Below, one piece after another: positions 18,284 through 27,262 of a stretch of 64,000 nucleotides of DNA. The notes beneath the pieces are model-generated. The model saw only the letters and a list, made by a program, of their open reading frames with translations. It had not been told where the DNA came from and did not search any database. Both the position numbers and the translations under genes were made by a program. The stretch is from the NCBI GenBank assembly GCA_947471745.1, contig CANJKZ010000418.1, positions 124,001 to 188,000 on the forward strand, given 5' to 3'. Within the stretch, counting starts at the first letter, position 1. Each line of letters starts with the position of its first letter. The stretch is from Closterium sp. Naga37s-1 (Eukaryota > Streptophyta > Zygnematophyceae > Desmidiales > Closteriaceae).

Positions 18284-21200
18284 TCAAGCAACCAGCAGGT
18301 GAGGCAGAGTGGGCACAAGCCCAAGAGCAGTGCAGAAACGCTGATGATCACCAGCCCCAAGGGCCTTGGTGAAGACATCAGCAGTGTTGGCCCGAGAGGC
18401 CACGAAAGCAAGGCGCAGCTGACCACGCTGCTGCAGCTCACGCGCAAGGAAGTTGCGCAGAGCAATGTGCTTCGTTCTGTGCTCCAGTCTCTGCTCGCGA
18501 CACAAGGCAAGCATTGCCTTGTTGTCGACGTACAGAACTGGAGGAGAACGAGGCCGCTCCCCCAAGTCGGTCAGCAGGTAGGTCAGCCAGCGGAGCTTCT
18601 GTGCAGCCATGGCCCCAGCGTAGATCTCGGCCTCACAACTGGAACCAAGCACAGAAGAAGAACGAGTGGACCTCCACGAGACAGAACCAGCGCCAAGACT
18701 GAAGGTATAGCCCTGTGACGAACGCTGAGTCGCCTGGTCGTCGGCCCAAGAGGCGTCAGAGTGTCCTGTGAGGACCACCGAACCCCGTCCTCCAAGCACG
18801 AGCCCCATGCCCGATGTGCTGCACAAGTAACGCAGTACCCTCTTCGCAGCATCAAAGTGCACCTTTCGGTGCCTACCGGGTGCCACGTAGCGAGCCAGAA
18901 GGCTGAGAGGGTACGCGAGGTCAGGTCGTGTGCACGTCATCAGATACATGAGGCAGCCCACAAGCTCTGGGTACGGACCACTCGGCTCTACGGACTCGTC
19001 CGAAGGTGGAGCTGAGAGCGAGTGGCCGGTAGCCAGAGGAGTGGGCTGTGGCGAGGAGTACGTGAAGCGGAAGCGCTGTAGGACCTGGCGCACCATGTGT
19101 GACTGAGTCAGGGTGATGGTGCGCCGTGGTCTGTCCCGGGTGATCTGCAAGCCAAGATAGCTCCGCAGCTCACCCAGGTCAGTGCAGGTGTGTCTCTCCT
19201 GCAGCTCCGCCTTCACTAGGGCCAGTGCCTCAGTGTCAGCAGTAGCAAAAACCAAGTCGTCGACGTACACGAGGATGTAGAACGGCGGCAGAGTAGTGTC
19301 GGTGCGTAGAAACAGCGACGGGTCAGCAGTCGAAGGAGCAAACCCAAGAGCCGCAAGTGTCGTCCTCAGTGTGTCGTGCCACTCGCGGGGCGCCTGACGC
19401 AAGCCGTACACTGGTCGCCGTAGGCTCCACTGGGTACCCTCAGGAAACGACCCAGTGAAGCCCTGTGGACGGCGCAACCAGATGGCCTCGTGAAGGCTAC
19501 CCTGCAAGAAAGCTGTCGAGAAGTCGAGGGAGTGCAGCTCGTAGTCACGCTGAGCTGCAACGTGTAGCAACACCCGAAGAGTGGTCATCTTCGGGGTGGG
19601 AGAGAAGGTCTGAAAGAAGTCGACCCCCTCACGCTGACTGAAGCCTCGAGCAACGTAACGTGCCTTGAAGGCAGGCGGAGAACCCGGCGGCCGCTTCACC
19701 CTGAAAATCCACATGCCACTGACGATGTTCGCCCCAGGTGGGGGAACCTCGTCGACGTAGGTGCCTGTGGACTTCCAGGAAGCCATCTCTGCGTCCATGG
19801 CTGTCTGCCACTGAGAGGAGTACTCACCCGAAATCGCCTCCCTGTAGGAGCGCGGGGTGGGGATGACAAGTGCATCCGGGTCTCCCTCAGGGGCAAGCAG
19901 CATGGTCGCGTGATGGGGTGAAGCGGCAGCAAGGCACTCCAGCTCCTCCTGTCTGTCCTCAAGAACGTCACAGCCAAGGGCAGTGCAGCCAAGAGCAGTC
20001 TCACCCCCGACGGACGGAGGACAGGCAGGGACAGGGTCAGAGACAAGACTCGCAAGGTAGTCGAGGCGGTACACAGCAGCAAAGTCAACGAGCTCAGCTA
20101 CTAGGGCAGACGCAGCAGGAGACGAGAACGTAGGGTCTGTCACAACCGTAGCAAGAAGGCGAGTAACAGTCGGACTGGACGCACGAGCAAGGTCAGACGG
20201 AGGGTCAGCAACGTCAGGCAAAGAGGACGCTGGAGTTAACGGTAGGACAACACGCTGAGGAACAGAGGAAGGACGGAGTGTCATATCGTGAGTGCCGGGG
20301 ACAGCCGGAGCACGCTGACGACGAACACGAGGAACACGAGCACGGACAGCAGCTCTAGGCTCCGGCTCAAGGTCAAAGCTAGACTCAGGCTCTCGACGCT
20401 CAGGGGTGGAAGCACGAGTCTCAGGCTCTCGACGCTCAGTCAGGGACTCTGACACCGCAGTGTAAGGAGCAGGAGCAGGCAGTGGGGAGTGTGGTAGCAG
20501 CGGCGGCTGTGACTGGTCCGCCGGTGGACACAGCAACGGAGGAGTAGTACCTGCCACAGGGAAGCCAGTAGCACCTGGCTGAAGACTGAGAAGGTGGCGA
20601 AGAGCACCAGTAGCTCCACCAGGACCTCCAGCACCTCCAGGACCTCCAGTCCCAGCAGCTCCAGCTCCTCCAGCACCAGCAGCTCCAGGAGCTCCACGAC
20701 CTCCAGCACCAGCAGTACCTCCAGTACCTCCAGCACCAGCAGCTCCACGACCTCCAGCACCAGCAGCACCTCCAGTACCTCCAGCACCAGCAGCTCCACC
20801 AGGACCAGCAGCACCTGCAGCTCCCCGACCTCCAGCACCAGCAGCACCTCCAGTACCTCCAGCACCTCCAGGACCTCCAGCACCAGCAGCACCTCCAGGA
20901 CCTCCAGCACCAGCAGTACCTCCAGTACCTCCCGCACCAGTAGCTCCAGGTCCTCCGGTGGGAGCTCCGACGACACCAACACCAGAAGGACTCGCAGCAC
21001 CCCCAGAGTCAGCACCCGAACTCGTAGTACCCCCAGAGGCAGGACCCTCGGTCTCAGCACTCGCAGGCTCAGTACCCTCAGTCGCAGCACCCTCAGGTCC
21101 AGTACCCTCAGTCCCAGCACCCCCAGGCTCAGTACCCTCAGTCCCAGCACCCCCAGGCTCAGTACCCTCAGTCTCTGCTCCAGTGTCCACAGCAGCAGGC

Positions 21201-21937
21201 TGCAGAGGCGGCGAAGACGGCAGAGGTGGGAACCCGGGGGGTGTAGCCAGACAAGGAGAGCGGGCACCCCCGGACTCACCACCCCCAGCCCCACCTCCAG
21301 TAGTCTCAGCTCCAGAGTCCACAGCAGCAGGCTGCGGAGGCGGCGAAGACGGCCGTGGCGGGAAACCCGGGGGGGTCTCCAAGCGAGGAGTGCGGCGAGT
21401 GGTCGCCGTGTCGTCGGCGACGGCGTCACCCCCCTCAGGTGAGTCAGAGGAGTCAGAAGAGATCTCAACTGGCTCATCCAAGGGGGGTGGGTCTACCTGG
21501 GACACACCTGAGGGAGCAGGACCCTGTGGGGGAAGGGGGTCTACCGGGGGGGGGGGCTGGTACCAGGAAGAGAGGCGCGAGAGGGACCGGGTGGGACGCG
21601 TGCGGGTGAAGTCGGTAGTAACAGACCGACTCGTCGAAGGTGACGTCCTGAGAGGACAGAACACGACGCGAGGCAGGGTGGTAGAACTGCCAGGGTGGAG
21701 CGTCGGTGGGGAAGCCGAGGAAGACACAGCGGAGAGTGCGAGGGGAGAGCTTGCTCGCTTTGGTATCGCGAACAAGGGAGAGCGCGCCCCAGACCCGAAA
21801 CGACGACGCATCACCAGGCTGTCCCTTCCAACGGAGTGTGGGCGAGGTCTCTGGAGCAGAGACACGGGGCCAGAGGTTGAGCTGATGCGCGGCGTATCGG
21901 ACCGCAAACGGCCACAGGAAATGGGGAGCAGCCGCAT
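18284..21937 (-). CDS. Copia 1 RT/RNase H part (fossil)
   Basis: Carries [18 protein letters not shown] and the RNase H block SDASWADD...SCEAEIYA near its end. The upstream half is a Gly/Ala/Thr-rich low-complexity linker (about 20590-20960). The high similarity to the RT of copia 2 shows that both belong to one lineage. Confidence 0.85.
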   Translation of the reverse strand: MRLLPISCGRLRSDTPRISSTSGPVSLLQRPRPHSVGRDSLVMRRRFGSGARSPLFAIPKRASSPLALSAVSSSASPPTLHPGSSTTLPRVVFCPLRTSPSTSRSVTTDFTRTRPTRSLSRLSSWYQPPPPVDPLPPQGPAPSGVSQVDPPPLDEPVEISSDSSDSPEGGDAVADDTATTRRTPRLETPPGFPPRPSSPPPQPAAVDSGAETTGGGAGGGESGGARSPCLATPPGFPPLPSSPPLQPAAVDTGAETEGTEPGGAGTEGTEPGGAGTEGTGPEGAATEGTEPASAETEGPASGGTTSSGADSGGAASPSGVGVVGAPTGGPGATGAGGTGGTAGAGGPGGAAGAGGPGGAGGTGGAAGAGGRGAAGAAGPGGAAGAGGTGGAAGAGGRGAAGAGGTGGTAGAGGRGAPGAAGAGGAGAAGTGGPGGAGGPGGATGALRHLLSLQPGATGFPVAGTTPPLLCPPADQSQPPLLPHSPLPAPAPYTAVSESLTERREPETRASTPERREPESSFDLEPEPRAAVRARVPRVRRQRAPAVPGTHDMTLRPSSVPQRVVLPLTPASSLPDVADPPSDLARASSPTVTRLLATVVTDPTFSSPAASALVAELVDFAAVYRLDYLASLVSDPVPACPPSVGGETALGCTALGCDVLEDRQEELECLAAASPHHATMLLAPEGDPDALVIPTPRSYREAISGEYSSQWQTAMDAEMASWKSTGTYVDEVPPPGANIVSGMWIFRVKRPPGSPPAFKARYVARGFSQREGVDFFQTFSPTPKMTTLRVLLHVAAQRDYELHSLDFSTAFLQGSLHEAIWLRRPQGFTGSFPEGTQWSLRRPVYGLRQAPREWHDTLRTTLAALGFAPSTADPSLFLRTDTTLPPFYILVYVDDLVFATADTEALALVKAELQERHTCTDLGELRSYLGLQITRDRPRRTITLTQSHMVRQVLQRFRFTYSSPQPTPLATGHSLSAPPSDESVEPSGPYPELVGCLMYLMTCTRPDLAYPLSLLARYVAPGRHRKVHFDAAKRVLRYLCSTSGMGLVLGGRGSVVLTGHSDASWADDQATQRSSQGYTFSLGAGSVSWRSTRSSSVLGSSCEAEIYAGAMAAQKLRWLTYLLTDLGERPRSPPVLYVDNKAMLALCREQRLEHRTKHIALRNFLARELQQRGQLRLAFVASRANTADVFTKALGAGDHQRFCTALGLVPTLPHLLVA

Positions 21938-23288
21938 GGATCATGGAGGTACGAGCAACCTCCATGATCAGGCCAATGCGACGCTCAGCGATCCCATTTT
22001 GCTGCGGAGAGGCCGGAAGCGTGAACGACTGGGCGATGCCCTTATCCTGGCAGAACGTCTCAAGGACGCCAGAGGAGAACTCACCACCCCTGTCAGAGTG
22101 CAGACGCAGGACTGGAAAGTCCCGCCGAAACCGCTCGCGCAGCTGGTGACGAGTAGCACGGATCCAGGGGATCAAGACACCACTGACATCCGCCTTGCGC
22201 CGCAAGGGGAAGACTGTGGTGTAGCGTGTGTAGTCGTCAACCACCAGCAGGAAGTAGCGCTCCTGGTCCGTTCCACCGACGGGGGCCGGGCCCCACACGT
22301 CCATGTGGAGAGTCTGCAGAGGAGCAGTGGTCGGAGGAAACTCGGAGGAGTGAGGAGCGGCGCGCTGCCGCCCCTCGACGCAAGGAAGGCACGGCGGCGC
22401 AAGTGAGCGCGGGAGGGGGGGCAGGGTCTCAGGGAGGCCAGTGACCAGGAGACGGGAGTGCATGCGGCGCAGACGCTGCAGGGAGGGGTGACCAAGACGG
22501 TGGTGCCAGCGCTGAGTCTCGTGCGTGAGTACTCGGCACGAGCAAGACGCAGCTAACTGTCCTGACGCAGACGCTCGACTCGACGTAGCTACCTGACCTG
22601 ACTCAGCCACCTGTGCAGACGCAGTGGTCAGTGTGTACAGACTAGACCCAGGCTGTCGAGTGAACGTAGCCAGGTGACGGCCAGTCCGGGAGCACGTACA
22701 GATCGCCACACGCTGCCCTCCAGGAATAAAGGTATCAACCCAGACATCCTGAATGGCAGCGTTGCTCACCAAGTTCGTCGAGAACGTGGGGAGGTGGAGA
22801 CCTGACAAAGAGCCGGAGGGGACTGCTGGACAAGGGAGGACCGTGGAGGCTCTCGCAACCACTGGGCCCCCAGAGGGGTCAGCCAGTGAGACTGGGACAG
22901 GTGCTGTGAGTGGTGTGACTGTGGTGCAATCACGGAAGAAGCAACGTGACGCGCCGGAGTCAAGCGTGAAAGTGTGCAAGACCTCAGCTGAGGCAGGACC
23001 TGTGGTAGTAGACGCACTAGCAACTAGAGCGTCGGTAGACTCACGGGCACCTAGAGCTGCAGCAGACTCACTAACACCTGGAGTGGCAGCAGACTGACTA
23101 ACACCTGGAGTGGCAGCAGACTCACTAACACCAAGAGCGGCGGTCTTAACAGAACGATAACCTCCACCACCAGGACGACCTCGCTGAATAACCCACTCAC
23201 GAAGCTGCCGAGGGGTGGGGTCGTCCGGGAGAAGCAGTGCCCGCTGCTGTCCACCCCTGGCCGCAGCGACTGCCGCGGAAGTGGCCAT
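21474..23288 (-). CDS. Copia 1 protease/integrase part (fossil)
   Basis: Starts with ATG at 23288. The aspartic protease signature LDSGAS is followed by the integrase HHRLGH...C..C zinc finger, then LHMDVWGP, VVDDYTRY and SPQQNGIAERR, which hold the DDE residues. Confidence 0.85.
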   Translation of the reverse strand: MATSAAVAAARGGQQRALLLPDDPTPRQLREWVIQRGRPGGGGYRSVKTAALGVSESAATPGVSQSAATPGVSESAAALGARESTDALVASASTTTGPASAEVLHTFTLDSGASRCFFRDCTTVTPLTAPVPVSLADPSGGPVVARASTVLPCPAVPSGSLSGLHLPTFSTNLVSNAAIQDVWVDTFIPGGQRVAICTCSRTGRHLATFTRQPGSSLYTLTTASAQVAESGQVATSSRASASGQLAASCSCRVLTHETQRWHHRLGHPSLQRLRRMHSRLLVTGLPETLPPLPRSLAPPCLPCVEGRQRAAPHSSEFPPTTAPLQTLHMDVWGPAPVGGTDQERYFLLVVDDYTRYTTVFPLRRKADVSGVLIPWIRATRHQLRERFRRDFPVLRLHSDRGGEFSSGVLETFCQDKGIAQSFTLPASPQQNGIAERRIGLIMEVARTSMIHAAAPHFLWPFAVRYAAHQLNLWPRVSAPETSPTLRWKGQPGDASSFRVWGALSLVRDTKASKLSPRTLRCVFLGFPTDAPPWQFYHPASRRVLSSQDVTFDESVCYYRLHPHASHPVPLAPLFLVPAPPPGRPPSPTGSCSLRCVPGRPTPLG

Positions 23289-23289
23289 G

Positions 23290-24220
23290 ACGGACAGTGA
23301 CTGTCAGGAGTAGGTCCAGCACCTCCAGCTCCTACAGCGCTAGCAGCACCTCCTACACTCCCAGCAGCACCTCCTCCACTCCCAGTAGCACAAGTAGCAG
23401 CAGCAGCAGTAGTAACAGCAGCAGGGCGGTTCGGTGGGGGTGGGAGGCCGCACCTCCACCACTCCCAGCAGTACTCCCTCCAGTAGCAGCAGTAGCAGGG
23501 CGGCTCGGGCAGCAGCAGCAGACCGAGCAGCAGCAGCAGCAGCAGCAGTGACAGCTCGGGCTGGGCGGCGCGGCTCGGACACAGTGGCAGAGCAGCAGTA
23601 GCACTAGCTGTAGCAAGTGCAGTAGTAGGAGCTGCAGCAGTAGTACTAGCTGTAGCAGCAGTAGCTTCAGTCAAGCAGCAGTAGCTTCAGTCAGGAGCAG
23701 CTGTAGCAAGTGCTGGAGTAGGAGCTGCAGCAGTAGCACTAGCTGTAGCAAGTGAAGTAGTAGGAGCTGCAGCAGTAGTACTAGCTGTAGCAGCAGTAAC
23801 TTCAGTCAGGAGCAGCTGCAGTAAGTGCTGGAGTAGGAGCTGCAGCAGTAGCACTAGCTGTAGCTGGAGTAGCTTCAGTCAATAGTAGCTGTAGCAAGTG
23901 TTGGAGTAGGAGCTGCAGCAGTAGCACTAGCTGTAGCAGCCGTAGCTTCAGTCAGTAGCAGCTGTAGCAAGTGCGGTAGTAGCAGCAGCAGCAGTAGCAC
24001 TAGCTGTAGCAGCACTAGCTTCAGTAGCAGCAGCAGTGAGTAGCGCTAGCTGTAGCAGCAGTAGCAAGGAGGAGCAGCTGCAGCAAGTAGCAGCAGCAGC
24101 AGCAAGGAGGAGCAGCTGCAGCAAGTAGCAGCAGCAGTTTCAGGGCAGTACAGGCGGCAGCAGCACTGCAGCAGCAGTTCAGGCGCAGCAGTGTAGCAGC
24201 AGCAGCAGCGAGTGCAGCAG
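23290..24220. repeat. Degenerate trinucleotide/short-period repeat in the copia 1 leader
   Basis: Long stretch built of AGCAG, TAGCA, CACTAGCTGTAGC and AGGAGCTGCAGC motifs in irregular tandem order. It reads open in several frames, so the Ser-, Leu- or Thr-rich peptides it yields are artefacts of the repeat. Confidence 0.8.
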
Positions 24221-24633
24221 TAACACGGGCCGCGTGCGGGCCAGGCGCGGGCTGTAAGGGCTGCGTGCGGGCCTGGCGCGGGCTTTACGAGCTGGGTGCG
24301 GGCCTGACGTGGGCTGTACGGGCTGCGCGACGGCCTGGCGCAGGCTGTAAGGGCTTCGCGACGGGCCTATGCGGGCTGTACGGGCTTCGCGACGGGCCTA
24401 CGCGGGCTGTACTGGCAGCTAAGGCGCGGTCAGGGGGGGTCGCACGTGACTAGGAAGGAAAATCGCGTCTAGGGCAGAAAAAGGAACCGTCTCGCCTAGA
24501 GCACGGTTTCGAATTTCGCGTTTCTCCTAGGGGCGCGACTCGGGCAGTAGATCGAAATAGTAGTGGTGGGCCCTTTTAAACATTCGGTCCTAAGGAGCAT
24601 TGTGCTCTTAAAACCGAAATATGAAATAATGAA

Positions 24634-24878
24634 CCCCGTCCCAACTTGAAATACGAAGCGAAACGCAAACGAGGCCGGGCTGTCAAAAACATTGTTTGTA
24701 ACCTTTTGAGTGTGCAGATCGAACCCACATGATTGGCTCCCGCCAAAAACGAAAAAAAATTGCCTCTCACGCGAGGAGTCGCTCTCAACGTTTAGCAATC
24801 GCCATTGCACGACGGCTGCATGGCGATCGTTTTGATCGTTGGGCCCAACTTCAATTTCAAGTTGGGCCTGGGGTTCAT
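24634..24878. mobile_element. Small TIR element inside the copia 1 leader
   Basis: Left end near ATGAACCCCGTCCCAACTTG and right end CAAGTTGGGCCTGGGGTTCAT are inverted copies flanked by TA. It is about 245 bp and MITE-like. The boundaries are approximate. Confidence 0.5.
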
Positions 24879-25544
24879 TACTCCTTTCCATTGTCGAAGT
24901 CTCTTATCTTCCTTAGCCTAGAATAGCTCTAAACTAGCGATTTTGCCTAGGTAGGTACCGACTAATTCGGTTGCGTAATCTATGCTGGCCTAGTAACGAA
25001 GTGCGCTTTCGCCTCTCGCGCAATCGTTACGTTTCTGTTACTTCGGCCCCTCTCGCTCTCCGTTCTCGCGCTTGTTCTGAACCGCCCTCATGTCGCCCAC
25101 CCCGTTTCTTCCCTCCCTTCCCGTCGCCTCCGCGCTCTCCCCTCCCATCGCGTCGCCCTCGTGCCTTCCTTCCCGCTCCCGCGCCTTCGTACTCGCCCGT
25201 CCCGTCCCTTCTCCGTCCCTTCGCATCAGCCACCTCGTCACCCTCCATTTCCTCCCGTCGCCATCCCGTTTCCCGTCGCCCTCCGTTCAGTTCGCCTTTG
25301 CGATCTGCTCTCCCATCCCATCGCCCCCGTTATCTCTCCGCGCTGCCCGTCGCGCTCGCTATCTCCCCCCTCTCCCTGTCGCCCTCGCTATCTCCCTCCA
25401 GTATCCGTCGCCCTCTCTGTCTCCCTCACGATCTCCCCTCTCCTCTCACGCCGTTCCTCTGACACTCCTATCGCCGCCATCGCTCTCCTCTCTACCCGCG
25501 CCTCTCATCCTTCCGTCGCCGTCGACCTCCCTCTCCCTTCCCGT

Positions 25545-26060
25545 CACCCTCTCTCTCGCATCCCCCTTCCCGTCGCCCTCTCTCTCGCAGCTCCCTTCCT
25601 GTCGCCCTCTCTCTCGCCGCTCCCTTCCTGTCGCCTTCTTTCTCGCTCCTCCCTTTCCCGTCACTCTCTCTCTCTCGCAGCTCCCTTCTCGTCGCCCTCT
25701 CTCTCGCAGCTCCCTTCCCGTCGCCCTCTCTCTCGCAGCTCCCTTCCCGTTACTCTCTCTCTCTCGCAGCTCCCTTCCCGTCACCCTCTCTCTGGCAGCT
25801 CCGTTCCTGTCGCCCTCTCTCTCGCCGCTCCGTTTCCCGTCGCCCTCTCTCTCGCATCTCCCTTCCCGTCGCCCTCTCTCTCGCAGCTCCCTTCCTGTCG
25901 CCTTCTCTCTCGCTCCTCCCTTCCCGTCACTCTCTCTCTCTCTCTCGCAGCTCCCTTCCCGTCGCCCTCTCTCTCGCAGCTCCCTTCCCGTCGCCCTCTC
26001 TCTCGCAGCTCCCTTCTCGTCGCCCTCTCTCTCGCTGCTCCCTTTCCGTTGCTCTCTCCT
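25545..26060. repeat. 29-bp pyrimidine minisatellite in the copia 1 leader
   Basis: About 17 units of roughly CTCTCTCTCGCAGCTCCC + TTCCCGTCGCC, period near 29 with variants, preceded from about 25090 by related but disordered C/T-rich DNA. Confidence 0.85.
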
Positions 26061-26496
26061 TCTCCCCTCCAGTCCCCCACCCACATTCACCTCCCGTCGC
26101 CCCCCTTGCCACTCCCTTCTCTTCACCTCCGCAGGACCAATCAACCCCCTTGCCTGATTTTGCCTATGTTTGCGCAGAATTTTGCCTGATTTTGCCTGTG
26201 TGTGCGCTGGATTTTGCATATGTGGATTCTGGCCTAGTGTTGATGACTCCTCCAGTGAATGCAGCATTGGTACCTTGCGCCAAATTCGCACCCACGATTG
26301 TGGATGAATGTCGCATCCAATCAGATTTGTAAACAAGTTCCAAATGTTCGCTGTTCACATCGACGCCCAACTGGGACGAAAAAAATACAAAACGCACAGC
26401 ACTTCGACTTTTCTATCGTTCCAAACAAACTTGTGTTTTCAAGTGGACCCAACTAGAAGGGGGGGGTCACTATTTTAGTTGCTGGCTCAAATACCA

Positions 26497-26638
26497 TGTT
26501 AGAATCACTAGTAGCTAGGTGAGGAATGATGATTAGGTGAGGGAGAGGGGGTACAAGAGTGTCGAGAGAGTTGGGTTGTACCCTCTAAGGTGTGACCCTA
26601 CACAACCTAGAGTAAGAACATAACAATATGTTTTGACA
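26497..26638 (-). repeat. LTR (5') of copia 1
   Basis: Near-identical to 17920-18061. The initiator-Met-like primer site lies directly inside it. Confidence 0.9.
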
Positions 26639-26847
26639 CGAATCGCGTACAGAGTCTGTTTACAATGACGGGTCGATACGCAACCCGTCCGCGACATCAG
26701 CGCGTTTCACGCTGACAAATGAAAAATACATTAAAAGTCGCACAAGGGCAACACGCGTTTGTGACATTGTACGTTATAAGCTGGTTTTACGCGTCACAAA
26801 AGGATTGAGACTCAAGTGTCTCCACAAGAACGCACCCTTAAATTAGG

Positions 26848-27262
26848 TGCCAACATATATATTATCTACATAGTAAATATATATTATCTACATAGTGAGC
26901 TGCTGCATGCATTTCATTAGCAAATTAGCATGCACCAGCTTGCATTTGCCTCTTCCAGCAAATCTGTGAGCATGTATCTGCCTATGCTGCAGAGTCGGAG
27001 CCTCCTCGTAACATATTCCTCCTGCCTCATGATGAGTTAGCAGTGCCATAAGCCACAGCAAGCTGCATGTGGCATCAAGATTGTATCATCATGATCCCCC
27101 AAAAGGCCACCCATAATCATAATCCTCAAGTGCCCGCCCACTAGCCACAGCAAGCCTGAAGTTTGCCAGTTATGATTCCACCCAGAAGCTGCTGTATGCA
27201 TGCTTTCCGCTAGTGACACATGCACTTGCATTGACGGGAATTGACAGGTGGTGCTCGCGTTG
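26848..27262. other. Between nested stack and hypothetical gene: 3' UTR with a partial copy of the gene's end
   Basis: A short duplicated ATATATTATCTACATAGT unit lies at about 26854-26898. Around 26988-27050 a diverged copy of the coding end at 27302-27345 occurs (TGCTGCAGAGTCGGAGCCTCCTC against TGCTGCAGAATCAGCGCCTCCTC). No other gene is seen. Confidence 0.5.

Larger units (their letters stand above)
17920..26638 (-). mobile_element. Ty1/copia LTR retrotransposon 1 (fossil)
   Basis: LTRs of 142 bp (17920-18061, 26497-26638) start TG and end CA and differ at about one position, so insertion is recent. Flanks CGAAC/CGAAT look like a 5-bp target duplication. The primer site next to the 5' LTR reads TGGTATTTGAGCC (initiator-Met-like), and a polypurine tract lies beside the 3' LTR. 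Pol order is protease, integrase, RT, RNase H. A standard gag domain was not recognised. The element looks lightly broken, about one or two breaks. It sits inside the foldback element. Confidence 0.9.
10900..26839. mobile_element. hAT-like foldback element carrying two nested retroelements
   Basis: Left end GTTCGTTCCTGTGGAGAC and right end GTCTCCACAAGAACGCACCC are inverted copies, flanked by a perfect 8-bp direct repeat AAATTAGG (10892-10899, 26840-26847). The duplication length fits hAT; the exact end is uncertain because the repeat overlaps the TIR. Long imperfect arms continue inward: 11010-11385 is inverted in 11603-11663 plus 17461-17790. The arms are split by the DIRS/PAT-like element (11664-17460) and the copia element (17920-26638). 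Without the guests the host is only about 1.4 kb and has no transposase, so it is non-autonomous. Confidence 0.7.

Noticed and set aside
20594-21442. Long plus-strand Ser/Thr-rich frame (TSSTSS repeats)
   Set aside because: It is the antisense of the Gly/Ala-rich linker of copia 1; GC-rich trinucleotide structure keeps all frames open.
25090-26189. Plus-strand frames of about 350 residues rich in Pro/Ser/Leu
   Set aside because: They are translations of the C/T-rich 29-bp minisatellite in the copia 1 leader, open in several frames at once.
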